Below, one piece after another: positions 30,074 through 41,444 of a stretch of DNA of 64,000 nt; position 1 is the stretch's first letter; every line of letters starts with the position of its first letter. The DNA is from Fragilaria crotonensis (Eukaryota > Bacillariophyta > Fragilariophyceae > Fragilariales > Fragilariaceae), in NCBI GenBank assembly GCA_022925895.1, contig JAKSYS010000152.1, positions 40,517 to 104,516 on the forward strand. Direction: 5' to 3'. Position numbers and translations under genes: made by a program. The notes beneath the pieces were generated by a model that saw nothing but the letters and a program-made list of their open reading frames with translations, did no database searches and had not been told where the DNA came from.

Positions 30074-31001
30074 GTCATGGCGTTCCTTTAAAAGCTTAAT
30101 AATCTCGTACGTATTAACTTCCAGATGACCTACTAACAGGTTGGACAACTAGACACCATTGTCGAATAGTCGTCCATGACGACACAACGAGATAGTGAGC
30201 TACGCTGCGACCTTGAGTGCCATCTACGGGGGTACGGCAACCGGCAAATCGGCTTCAAGATGTAGCTTCGCATAACCTTCGATTTAGACTTTTCTCGCCA
30301 CTGGGTCTATGAGTGCCCGTGATGTCTTTCTGCCCCAGGTAGACCTATGACATACGGTAGTGCGGAGGTAGTTTTTCGCTTCTCGCTCCTTTGCCTCAGT
30401 CATGGCTCACGGTACCTTATCGCTGCTGTTCTCTGGCTCGCATGTACTTCTCGTACCGGTAGTACAGCTACTGTAGTTTCCGGAACTTTGACTGATGTCT
30501 GATGTCGCAATATTTCATATTTCATATATATATTCTACACGATTTCATTAGCAGATGAACAAGAATTTTGGAACCTCCAACGGGAACTCCTTGTAGTAGT
30601 ACTAGAGTAGTAGGAGGTATATGCATACAACATACAACTACCGGTAGTACACCGTAGTATGCATTCTTACAACAATTTGTACTGTAGTACATATGTCATA
30701 CAGTATGCATATTGTTTACACGTCTGTGTGTCTGGTTTTGGGGAGAGCCCAGAATACAAATGCAGAGAATTGACCTCAAGCCGTATAAAGTGTATGGTGA
30801 AGTACCTGGTATGTCATACCAGAATCGGCATGCTCTCCGTATGTTGCTTTCTTAAGGGAGTACAAAAATACTGTATCACTCTACGGTAGGCATACGTGAA
30901 CGCTTTCGTACAGTGACGTCATCATTGACGTCATGTCACTGCCTTCTTTTTGGGATCCATGGCAGAAAATTCATGAAGATCCCATATTATTCCGTCCAAC
31001 C
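30074..31001. other. Intergenic, palindrome-rich
   Basis: No gene seen. Repeated accggtagtac, gtagtac and catacagtatgcat words. The ORFs here are short and low in information. Just before the SDR gene lies gacgtcatcattgacgtcatgtcac, with two TGACGTCA-like words (30914-30940), a possible bZIP/CRE-type site. Confidence 0.5.
30914..30940. promoter_or_regulatory. Paired TGACGTCA-like (CRE/bZIP-type) sites upstream of the SDR gene
   Basis: The words tgacgtcat and tgacgtcatg occur 11-12 bp apart, about 60-85 bp before the SDR start codon at 31002. TGACGTCA is the classical palindromic binding site of CREB/ATF-type bZIP proteins. That this pair acts on the SDR gene is inference. Confidence 0.45.
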
Positions 31002-31919
31002 ATGTCGCTTGCAAACTTGAAGGTAAACTAAAGCGGCCCATTGCCTGAGGTATCGATGCATCAGCGTGTTCCAACAAGCGTTTTCACATTTACGACTTAG
31101 TGCTTAGTCACAGGTGCTTCTTCTGGCATCGGTTTAGCAACATGCCAAGTTCTGTCCCGGGGAGGCGCCGCTGTTGTCGGTTCGGGACGAAACGAAGTCT
31201 CACTTCGTGAGTTAAAGCAACAGGGTCATATAGTCGACTATGTCGTTGCCGATGTGACTGCTGAGGGAGAATGTGAGCGACTCGTCTCAGAGGCGGCGAA
31301 GATTCTCGATGGCTTGACGACCGTCGTGAACAACGCAGGAGTTCTTCAAGGAGGTGCCATGGGGTCCGTCGACATGAATAACTACCGCTATAACATGATC
31401 ACGAATACACAGGCTCCTTTTGAAATTATGTTGCATGCAGTCCCTTACCTGCGCAAAAGTGAGAATGCATCGATTGTCACTGTCAGTTCCGTCAACGGGA
31501 AACAGGCCTTTGCCGGATGCATCGCATACTGTATGAGCAAGGCAGCTGTTGATCAAATGACTAGGTGCGCCTCTGTTGATTTAGCCAAAGATGGAATTCG
31601 AGTCAACGCTGTTAATCCTGGTGGTGAGTTTGAACTACACGAGAAGTGAGGTCAGCAGTGATTGAGAATTTAACCTTGTTTTCCAATAGTCATAGAGACG
31701 AACCTTCAAAAGACGGGAGGTCTGAGTGATGACGCCTACAAAGCGTTTTTGAAACGAAGCATTGAAGTAACTCACCCGCTTGCAACAAGCTTGGCACGGG
31801 TGGGACAGCCGGAAGAAGTTGGTGAGCTGATTGCTTTTTTGGTCTCTGATAAGGCTAAGTTCATAACAGGAGAATGCATTGCTATCGACGGAGGTAGACA
31901 GAATCTCGGAGCGCGATGA
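31002..31919 (+). CDS. Short-chain dehydrogenase/reductase, three exons
   Basis: Predicted NAD(P)-dependent oxidoreductase of the classical SDR family, 257 residues, the standard size. Exons: 31002-31022 (21 nt, seven codons), 31101-31623, 31690-31919; splice sites are GT-AG and all phases agree. After joining, the Rossmann start reads [13 protein letters not shown], i.e. TGxxxGxG. Further motifs are VVADV (Asp at the adenine pocket), [15 protein letters not shown] with the catalytic Ser, and [10 protein letters not shown] with the YxxxK pair. The PG motif lies at the exon 2/3 junction. The C terminus ([14 protein letters not shown]) is typical. There is no targeting peptide, so a cytosolic enzyme is likely. 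The substrate cannot be told from sequence. The tiny first exon would be missed by a simple ORF search. Confidence 0.92.
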
Positions 31920-33325
31920 TCGACAGCATGGGTCTCTGTGATTTCCGAAACACATTTTGAGATGTTCTAGATAAATACGCTTGATTGCGCTTTCTGACGC
32001 TATCTTTGGTCTCAGTCGTTCTGTGAAGAACACGGCCAACTCTGACAGGAGACACCAAACCTTACTAGGTTCTTGTCCATTCTGATCTCTCCCGTTCAAT
32101 GTTCAAGCCAGCACCTTTAGTTTTCATGTACATTAGTTGCTAGCTAGTGGAGAAGTACTTGCACATGTTTTGCATGTATAACTAAGTTAGCATATTGAGA
32201 GTTGCTTAAAGTGTTCAAGTTGTCAATTTGTGCCAGGTGTGCCAAGAGCCAAGATTCGTGGTAGTGGAATATGGTGAACGGGTAATGGACTCATGATCCA
32301 ACCTCCCACAACCAAGCACGACAGTTTACTCTTCGCTCTAGACCAATAGAACTACTGGAGTAGTAGTAAAGCTGAAAACCCATGGTAATGCTCACGATTT
32401 TTATTGCTTGTGATCGGAGTAGCTTGGCTCTGTTCCTTCGCAATACTGTACTGGAGTAACATAACAGTATACTGTAGTCACCGTTACCGTAGTGTTTCAA
32501 CAATAGTACCACCTACCTGGATACTGTAGTGTACTCACATGTCTGTACAGTATTTGTAGAGGGCACTTTACACTGTAGTACGTAAAGGTGCAGAATACTC
32601 TGATGGAGTATGCACAGCGGTATGCATACAGGAAATCCAAGTACAGTACACAGAACTCCGTACTCGAAGAACAGTAGACTACCATACGGTTAAACTCGTT
32701 ACGTCTGTCCTGCACTCACAACTTGGCTTAATGGTACTCCAGTACTTTCTTGTATTGAAGTAGCGAGTACCTGATACCTGATACTGTGTATCAGTGTACA
32801 GTGTACCAGTGTACAGTACTCCGTATATAACATGGACGTACGAATAGAATGTGAGGACAGGACATGCTTTAAGTACAAGTACCAGGTACAGTTGTACCAG
32901 GGTATGGTCCCTACGAACTACGAACGCACCCGACGAGGCCTCAAGAAGACACGTGTAGACGTACTTGTACCGGAGGTATCAAACGTCGTGGGCAGCCTTG
33001 AGGACTACATACGTCGTAAAGTCCTACTCGAGGTACGGAATACTGGAGTGGTACTGTACGCAACGTATGTACTGGTTGATCTACTAGTAGCAGGTATGCA
33101 TACTGCATACGCAATAGTACAGGTACCAGTACCAAGAAGGGTACAAGACGAGTATACAACGGTGACATGCGTGGATAGATAGTGGATAGTGGACAGTGAA
33201 TACCCAGATTTTGTTCCAATACACCCAGTAACCAACACCCTCCCGCACCGGCAGGCCGTGGTGCTCTCCATTGACTGCTTCTTCGGATAATCTGTCGTCT
33301 AGTGCACAAGGGAGAGAATTCAACA
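31920..33325. other. Intergenic, strongly palindrome-rich
   Basis: Nothing recognisable as a gene. 32440-33180 is saturated with gtac, tactgtag, agtactcc and gtaccagtg words; the open frame 32832-33182 lies inside this simple sequence and shows no domain. The promoter of the S18 gene should be in the last 150 bases. Confidence 0.5.
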
Positions 33326-34336
33326 ATGGCCTCCAGAAGACTCCTCTCGCCAGGTTTGACATCAAGACTTTCGAAGTTGTCGGTGTCGAATAGTAAAGGA
33401 GTGTTACCAAGCTTGGCGTCGCCGTGTCGTTTCTTCACGACAAACGACAAGGATGGTGACGATCCGTTTGGGCTGAAATTTGAGGCCGGTGACAATAACT
33501 TGGGCAAGGATCTTCCTCCAAACTATGTCCGTGACAAGGCGACAGGAAAGCTCACTGGAGAAATCGCTGAAGAACTAAGTTATCACGATGAAAGACTCCT
33601 AAAGATGGACGACGCTTCCAAGGACCGTTTGTTGGTTGAGCGGTTGATCAAAAAGTACGAAGACGATGACGAGTGCGAAGCATTTGTGGAAGCAGGAGAG
33701 AAAATTGCGGAAGAGGAAATGGCTCTCAATACCCTTGGTCGGCGCCCTTCTGTTCAATTCATGCAAGATGAAGATTACGATCCATCAGGAGTTTCACAGC
33801 CTCTATCCTCGAACGAATTCAAGGCCTTTGCTCGATACATGGTGAAAGAACATGAAGGATTTATTTCCAAGACGGATGTCCCTGTGATGAACGAGGATTC
33901 GAGGAGTTTTGAATTCGATAATCCGGATTTGGACCTTAAATGGATGTCGTCCGCCGCGCGGCGCGAAATGGATGGCTATGACGAGTACGATCCCATGGCC
34001 GATATCAGACCGCATGATATGAATCCAGCGCGTTTGGTGAATCGCAAAAGGGCGAAGCTCATCCCGAAGGAACTCTTGCATCACAACAATCTCTCCCTGT
34101 TGAGACGCTACGTTGCTCCCAATGGTCAAATAATGAATCGCGCTCAAAGTCGATTGGGTGCCAAAGATCAGCGCAAGATTGCGAAGCTTGTGAAACGAGC
34201 AAGGTGTTTGGGTTTGATTCCTCATGTTGGGCAATGGAAGTATGAAAACCATGGCAACAGATTCGAGGCCGATATTCACGAAGATAATGAATGGGAACAG
34301 GAGCTTGTCAAGAGAGGACTCCTCAAGCGCGAGTGA
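33326..34336 (+). CDS. MRPS18: Mitochondrial ribosomal protein S18 (bS18m)
   Basis: Single-exon gene, 336 residues. The last ~75 residues match bacterial-type ribosomal protein S18, a small-subunit protein: LLRRYVAPNGQIMNRAQSRLGAK is followed by DQRKIAKLVKRARCLGLIP, the QRKLxxxIKRARxLGLxP signature. The start at 33326 (MASRRLLSPG) gives a Ser/Arg/Leu-rich, acid-free N terminus ending CRFFTT, a good mitochondrial presequence. Between presequence and S18 domain lies a ~200-residue acidic extension (EDDDECEAFVEAGEK, DEYDPMADIRP) absent from bacterial S18, which is usually 75-90 residues. Mitochondrial S18 variants in other eukaryotes also have extensions. A plastid location is less likely because no signal peptide with ASAF-type site is seen. 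Confidence 0.88.
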   Translation: MASRRLLSPGLTSRLSKLSVSNSKGVLPSLASPCRFFTTNDKDGDDPFGLKFEAGDNNLGKDLPPNYVRDKATGKLTGEIAEELSYHDERLLKMDDASKDRLLVERLIKKYEDDDECEAFVEAGEKIAEEEMALNTLGRRPSVQFMQDEDYDPSGVSQPLSSNEFKAFARYMVKEHEGFISKTDVPVMNEDSRSFEFDNPDLDLKWMSSAARREMDGYDEYDPMADIRPHDMNPARLVNRKRAKLIPKELLHHNNLSLLRRYVAPNGQIMNRAQSRLGAKDQRKIAKLVKRARCLGLIPHVGQWKYENHGNRFEADIHEDNEWEQELVKRGLLKRE

Positions 34337-35232
34337 CCTCCCCGCAACCAGGTAAAAGCGAATCCTTTGATTTGCTTTGTTGCTTCGGCAACTGTACTCC
34401 TCGTAGGACCTATAGTCTAATAGTAGTAGAGTTGTTGTGACAGCTGATGCGAGAATCGAGTCTCATCAATGTATGTACTTGTTAGATGATCGAGCAAGTT
34501 GAGGTTCGCTAGCATCTGTCTGCAGCCAACTTACGGTGGACACACTGGGGAACTGCGTATAGTAGTTGACACAGTGTACTCCTTCCCTCGTGCACTCTGA
34601 GTTATTGATTGCAGGTCTATTGCTCTAGAAGCACCCCGCATGGACAAGAGGTGGTCCAGCTCCACGCGAGGGCCGAGTGCACTCAATTCCTGGTGACGTC
34701 GGAATCCTTCGCTTGCGGGTGCTAAAACAAGCGCCTCAATTAGCAAACTACCGGTACATCGTTTAGCCTTAGTTTATGCCTGGCCCATCTTTCCTGGTGA
34801 ACGATCACCTTAACACCCATTCACAAAAATGAATCAAGGCAATAACAACGAACTCGGAAGCCATAGCATCGTTTATCACAAACACGAACAACCAGCCTCT
34901 TTTGTCATCTGGATCCACCCATGGCATCACCGCTCTAGTATAAAAGATATTCTTACAAAACTGATTCCTGTTGAACACAGCATTTGTTCTTTCGGGCCAT
35001 CAACAAAGATCGTTTTCTTTTGTGCGTAGTTGAGAATCCGAAGCGTCGTAGCCAGTGCGAGGTCGTAGATAATGAGAATGGTGGTGACCTTGTTGTGCTT
35101 AGATTCTTCTTTGACTCGTCGCTCATTGTTACTCATGATCCCATTGCTCACCTCCATTGCACTCGGAAGAATTTTTGATATCAACTCATTTCTTGCTAAC
35201 TTGTGGCCCACTACAAGTGCTGTCCCACCAAT
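34337..35232. other. Intergenic and degenerate transposon sequence
   Basis: From about 34830 on, fragments in several frames resemble the middle of the Harbinger transposase but are too broken to define. No host gene is seen. Confidence 0.45.
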
Positions 35233-35569
35233 TAACACAACAATGAAGAAACTGAAAATTCGTCTTTTGACATGGCTGGAGTCCATGACAAAGGATGTGG
35301 ACCTGTGGGATACGTAGCTAATGTCACTTCAGATTTTTGAAGAGTGCTGGAATCCGTATGTCAGGAACCGAATGTGCCGACAGTATCTTTTGATGTGTTA
35401 TGCTCTTCACAATTGGTTGGTGGAGATTGATGGACTGGATGTTCAATGGAAAGAGGGTGATGCAAGTGATTGGAAGGGGGGAGCATTGAGGTTGCAAACG
35501 AATCTCAGGGTAATGACGACAACAACGACTACAAGAACAGAGTCGGAAACAGAACTGATGGCGTTGTGA
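35233..35569 (+). pseudogene. Harbinger transposase remnant, C-terminal part
   Basis: In two frames the plus strand encodes LLTWLESMTKDVD and then MCYALHNWLVEIDGLDVQW. The same segments occur in the transposase at 19978-21699 (AWLVESMRKDVE and CALHNWLLEIDGLDERW). The E-containing TFG motif and the LKGRW segment between them are lost. This is a second, older Harbinger copy, in the opposite orientation to the first transposase. Its ends were not found. Confidence 0.8.
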
Positions 35570-38500
35570 ATGTGGATGACAGTTCCGGTGCAACAGCTGA
35601 AAACAATGGACAGCTAGGAAGGTGAACGGAATTGCAAGCACTAGCGCCTGCAGATGCATCATCCAATGGCACGAGGGTGTGATGGAGTTTGTATGACAGA
35701 AAATGTTGTTGACAACAATGTCGATGCCATGTTAGATGATTAATGGGTGGGGTTCTTGATGGAAGAAGCAGGAAGAGCCACTCACAGTGAAGATTGTGGG
35801 TGGCATTTCTAGTGTTAGAATGCTAAACCTTGAATTCCTTGGTCCAAGTTGGTGAAGCACATTGACATTGTTTACAATGGCCTTGACGAATGAAGTCGCG
35901 GCAACCTGTGATGGATGTATTATAGAAGGTAGTAAACTCATACTATATAAACGCAATTCTGTATAACCTCCTACTAGTTGAGTGGACCGCTACAGCTAGA
36001 TGCAGTACCCACGACCATCGTTACCCATGTGGTTGTGGTTGTGGTTGTCCATGATGTTCTCTTGATTTCAGCATCAATTTTGCAGTTGCACTTTTTTCAA
36101 AGACTCGATGCAATCTCACATTCTGTGAGGAGTTCTTGCAACACTGTCTCCAGCTCTTCATAAAGAGCTTTAGGCTTCTGCATGTAACCAGCTCTAGTAG
36201 CAGGATCATCAGTGGCCGAATGCTGCACATCTTTGATCCGATCTTTCACACCTGCACCCTTTGAAGTGTGCATCAATGTGAGGCAATCATTATACTTGTT
36301 GTCTTCATGACTTGCCAGGAGCAACATGGACTGCTCAACTCCTGCAGTCGTTTTTGGAACTCTTGACTCACAGTGAGCTTATCTCCGGTTGAGGAGCAAT
36401 TGAAAGGTCTAGGTTCCACCTTTCCTTGCTTGCTGCATTTTGTGACATTTCTTCTATCACCTGTTCTTTCTTTTGTCACCAAAAAGCAGTGCCATCCTTT
36501 GCCTTAGTCATGATGAGATGAGATTGATAGGAATTAGTATCTCATCAGTCGTTCAATAATTTGACCGAACAAAGCAAAATTACTGAAGCCTGGGAGTATC
36601 CAATCCTGTGCATTGTGGTGGTACTATTTGAAGGGCCATTGTCACAATTGTCTGTTGTCATCATCATTGCAGTTGTTTAATCCTCTTCCAGTCAGTGCTG
36701 CACAACTCTTGTATGGGCTGTTCTGACAAAGGGCAACAGCTAGAGCCATCTTACAGGTTTTGAGACCTTCCTTTGTTTGCATGTGGAGCACCCTTCCTGG
36801 AACAATTCCTTGCCTCCTTGTCCATCAGTCCTGCAACCAACATCATAGATTGCCTGATGCCATGAGTCACGCCCACATGAATCCTGTCGCCTGCTCCAAG
36901 AAGACAGCGGAGCTCGGGTTTCGTTACAAGCACTGTACCCATTGGTGACACTGCCCAATCCATTTTTCATCATCACACACTCCACCAAGAAGAGTACTGT
37001 GAGTGGCAGGATTCCTCTCTTCTTCCTTTAAAAAGACCGGCAAACATTCCGAGGCCTTGAGTGAGCTGGTCTGCCAGACCGATAGACATAATTGACGATG
37101 GAGGCAATTTTCTATTTTGTGAAATCGGTGTGCCGATTCACCTAAGCAGGGAATCCTTTTTTCAAGAAAGGATTTCCAGAGATCAGAAGATGACTAGTTC
37201 TAGTACTGCTTGAGACGAGTCTGATTGCTTTTGATTCAGTTGACCGGTGGTGGCTTTCACATTGCTTATGTACATCTAAGGGCACCGATACGTAGGATAA
37301 AAATATATGCGAAATCTTCGTTTCAGAACGAGTTCTATTTTCTAACGTGTATATTTAGCATTTTTGTTGTAAATCGTGTTGAGGTACGCACAGTTTTGCA
37401 TACTTCTGAGTACACAATGACGTAATCCTGATATATACAATGCATATTCCTGAATAAGTTTTTCATCTTAATCATAGAATGACTTAAGTGTATACGTCAC
37501 TTTACAAATCGCGTCCTGTGAAATCACTGCATATACATTTAGTTCCATAATTACGTATTACCCAATATGCTTTTCAGTTTGATGGTATTTTTGACAAAGT
37601 GTTTCTGAATTTGCGTGACGCGTTTTACGGCATATTATGATCATCTATCTTCAAAGCACTATGCGTTGTAACAAGTAACGGCTATTCATGTTTCTGAATA
37701 ATTATAATGCATATTCCCTAAATCCACAGAACACAAAGTTGTATCTCTCAAAAGCCACACAACACAAGGCATTGTTACAATGGCGTCATTTCGTGTCTAC
37801 AATTGCACTCCTGACTCTTTTGAAGATTGTCGCAAGGTTTGCGGTTCTTTGCACGTTCAGTGTTAACAGTGGGTTCGTTTGGTGATTTATTCCTTTGACG
37901 CCGTTTTTGGTGAACCTTCAACAACTCCTGATTAAAAGCGTTGTCTTGCAACTGACGATCAACTTCTACAAGATCGTAAATCTTGTTGTATTTGGCAATG
38001 CATTCATCTGACCATTCAATGCCACCATTGGCTTGCTCTTGCTCGCAATTTTTGAGAATGTATACTTAGGAATCTGTAGCACCGATCATGATGTGTGGTT
38101 AGTTTGTGTTGGTGTTGTTCACAGGTCCTTATCAACACAAATACTTACTTACTGGGAGCTGCACCTTCGCTTCTGGATGCATAATAGGCATTGCCTGCAC
38201 GACTTGCCGTGAGGATGATGTTACAAACAAAATCACAACTGCAAAGTTGGCTCACCAGTTTCCAATTGTACCTTTGCTGACCAGCAGGCGGCGTCGTTTA
38301 CTAAGACTAACAACAGAAACGCTTCGTCACTGATCATCAACATGTGCTTCTCAAAGCTTTGTTGATTATCCCCACAAAACTATTCTGCCATCAGCGCATC
38401 GTCGTTCCACACGCTGCTGGAATCTATACATGGGGCAAACATGACCGGCATCAATGGAGGATATGTAGTGGACATGAAGCCACCATACGACCAAGCAAGT

Positions 38501-40303
38501 GTGGATTGATGTCATAACAAAACACAATGCACGCTTCTTAACTGTCATTTGGCAGGACTTCTTACCATTTCTTTGAACATGCAACCACCGCCAAAGTGAA
38601 TCTCAAATTGATTGCTTCTGGGCAATGGTGAAAACCTTGATTGACTTGGTTTTGAAACCGCCAAAAATCACAACAGAAATCCATTTGTCATCGGCGGTAC
38701 CTACCACACATGCCCGTTTTCCTGGACGGCAAGGCCTCATGTTGAGGATGTCCTGTTGTCATCCCTTGGCTATTGGGGCTTTCGTGATTCGAGAGTCAAT
38801 GCTTGATCCTGCTCCACTGTCCCTGCATTTTTTCTGATTGTGTTCTCATGAGGCGTATTGGCCCTTTGCTGGTGTTTTGAATTTGCCATCGCAAGTGGTT
38901 TAAATTCTCAGAAGAACAGTTGGCGTGGCATATAGTACACAGCTACGTGCGAGAGCCTTTCAAACCGAATTCATTTGAACATTTAAACACTCCTGTACTG
39001 ATTTTCTACATTGTGCATGTGCGTACAGTATGGCAATACACATAGTGCACATTGGTGTCTGCCACTGAATCCCAGTACCACTAGTAGTTCTCTTGTACTC
39101 CAATGTGGACTATACTACTAGTAGTGCTGCGTATATGCACACTCGAACAGTAGCTACATGCTTCATGCACTCTACTGCCTACCAATCGTACGCACTTGAA
39201 GTACTCTGCTAGTATATGTACTCTAGCTAGTACGTACTGCACAACAGTAGCACTAGTACTTGCCACTGTGGATCAGCATATCCGTTAAAAATGCGTTAAA
39301 AAGCCGTTAAACGATGCGTTTCGGAACAATCTGGCTGCATCAGACCTGACAACACTCAACAGAATACTTCACACTTCACACTCTCTTCACACAATCCCCT
39401 TCCTTTTCTTTCTTTCACCAGAAGAACACCTCATTACCATCATCACCATCACCATAATATCACTGATGTTGTCTTCATGTGAGTTGTGTGCTTTGTTGAT
39501 TGTTGCCTGTGATGTTCATTGATTTGATCATGCTGCTCCAGTGTGATTTCGTGTTGTAACCCGGATGTACCAACCCGGATGTTCGAACCCGGATGTACTA
39601 TCGATTATTGTTACAGTGCATCCTCTGTATACAGTACTATTACTGAAGTACTATTGCTGAAGTACTATTACTACTAGTACTTCTTGGGTAACTACCACTA
39701 CTGTAGTAGTACTCGGTGTTTGCTGCTAATGGTGCTCACTGCTTTTTACTCTATTTTTTGCTCACTATTTTTCTGATTTCAACTTGTCCACACAGATTGC
39801 TGTTAACAACAACCTTGAGCGGATTTTGTGCTTCAGACTTGTTGCTGTTTCTTACAAAGAAGGGTTCCTGTAACAAGGGTGGGAGCTTGGTGTAGTTTTG
39901 TTTCTTGTGTGGACGCTGGTCACCTGGGGAATCTTGCTTTATTGATTTAAAGTAGTGTGTCCTCACGTCGTGCCTAACCAGCAAAGCACCTGAGACCTAG
40001 ACTGCAACCTTGAGGCTGTTGTATCAACAAGTCCCAGCCATATTCTTGTGGCTGTCCCTATCGTGTTACTCCTGCTCTTTTGAAGAAAGGAACAACAACA
40101 AGAAGTGAATCTGATCATGTTGGAGGTTGAGAACTGAGGGAATGACTTCTTTTGGTGTTGATGCATCACCAAAATCCAATGAGCCAGCCTCTGACTCCTT
40201 GGAAACGACACCTTTTAAAAAATCCTCCGAGGTAGTAGATAATTTTCCAGCAGCATCAGAACATGGTTCTGATGCTGGATAGATTTTGATAGTGACTGCT
40301 GCA
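35570..40303. other. Transposon-derived and AT-rich intergenic DNA
   Basis: No intact gene. Broken minus-strand frames at 36097-36482 (LLLASHEDNKYNDCLTLMH, LTVSQEFQKRLQELSS) and near 38170-38330 (WSAKVQLETGEPTLQL, on the minus strand) look like remains of coding sequence of unknown type. 37250-37760 is markedly AT-rich. 39050-39260 and 39600-39720 are made of CTAGTAG/GTAC palindromes. Confidence 0.4.
39558..39599 (+). repeat. 14-bp direct repeat, three copies
   Basis: aacccggatgt starts at 39558, 39572 and 39586, exactly 14 bp apart, with small differences at the unit ends. Confidence 0.85.
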
Positions 40304-40609
40304 TCACACGTGATGCAGCAGTTGTTCTTCCTTCATCAGCATCCCAAGCAGTTTATGCTTTCTCCACTCCAACAACTGCATTCCTCTGCTCCCCAGGAAG
40401 CGAGCAGCTTGTCCTAAATGCTGGCCTGGTCTGGTGAATGGATGGCGCAAATGCCAAAGCTTGCTTTTCACTTTATTGGGATTGTCGCTGTCATGAATTT
40501 TGTATAGTCCTGACACCCAAGTATATCAATGGTTCTTTAGCTGACCGAGTGAGTCCATGAAAGTGTTTGGGTCAACCCCTTGGAATGCGTCAACATAAGA
40601 TATGATGTA

Positions 40610-40627
40610 TTTGTATTCTGGGTCCCT
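40610..40627 (+). repeat. Target-site duplication, left copy
   Basis: TTTGTATTCTGGGTCCCT; identical to 41427-41444. On the minus strand it encodes the RDPEYK segment of the copia RT. Confidence 0.88.
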
Positions 40628-41426
40628 ATTCTACATTGTCCCTCAGAGCCACATGTCACCAGGAAGCAGGCGATGCTCCGGACTCTGGAATGGAAATGCG
40701 ACAAATTGGGGACGATGCCCCATCTGAAACAATTACTCATGCAGGCTATCGGTGATTGGACACTTCAGAGTTCCTCCACCGAAAGCGAGTTCACTATGCA
40801 CATGTCCGACGCCCCTATAGGCATACGACGCCTGATATATCAACAGAATGAGATTGGCTGGGACCATATGTTTCTGGGTTGGTTCAGCTGCGAATGGAGC
40901 TCTCTCCAAGATGAGTATTATGCTAGGCAGGCAAGGGCCACGGAGACCAAACGTCAAACGGGGCAAAGATGGCAGACTGCTATAATTGGCGCTATCTGGC
41001 AACAATGGTTTCTTCTCTGGGAATTGCGGAACACGGAGCTCCATGGGGCAGACGCTCGTTCTCAAGCATTGGCGGAACGCCTAGTTGTCAATCGTACCCT
41101 GATTGACATATATGACTTCCGGAATCAAATGGAGCCGAGCGTTCGACAGCTTCTACACCAGGATATCACGGATCACTTTTGGAAGACGATGATGTATAAT
41201 AAAAACTGGCTTGCCGTTTATGGTCCGCTAGTCAAGATGAGCATCAAGAGGGCAAAAGCTAAGGCAATCCAAGGAGTTAAGTCCATCCGTCACTATTTCG
41301 GGGCACAGTGATATCGTTCACGGGGGTCATGCTAGCCGCTACCACTACATGGTAGTGTCTAGTCGTGTGGGTCGAGCGTTTGTAGTCTGAACACCGCGGC
41401 AGCACGTAAATTAGGTTTGGGTTTTT
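40628..41426 (+). mobile_element. 5'-truncated LINE (non-LTR retrotransposon) fragment
   Basis: The segment is flanked by the 18-bp direct repeat TTTGTATTCTGGGTCCCT (40610-40627 and 41427-41444), its target duplication. The open frame through it (ending 41311) has the tail region of non-LTR retrotransposon proteins: MLRTLEWKCDKLGT, IGWDHMFLGWFSCEW, then TGQRWQTAIIGAIWQQW and LLWELRNTELHG (the W..LW..RN..HG pattern). Reverse transcriptase itself is missing, as in a 5'-truncated copy. The 3' end is T-rich (ggtttgggttttt) with no poly-A tail. It sits inside the RT of the degenerate copia element. Confidence 0.85.
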
Positions 41427-41444
41427 TTTGTATTCTGGGTCCCT
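41427..41444 (+). repeat. Target-site duplication, right copy
   Basis: Identical to 40610-40627. A third, imperfect copy (one G fewer) starts at 41590 and is not explained by this insertion. Confidence 0.88.

Noticed and set aside
32832-33182. 116-codon plus-strand ORF
   Set aside because: It lies entirely in GTAC-rich simple sequence and has no domain or coding signal.
36021-37000. Host gene on the minus strand
   Set aside because: Only broken frames with repeated stops, surrounded by transposon remains.
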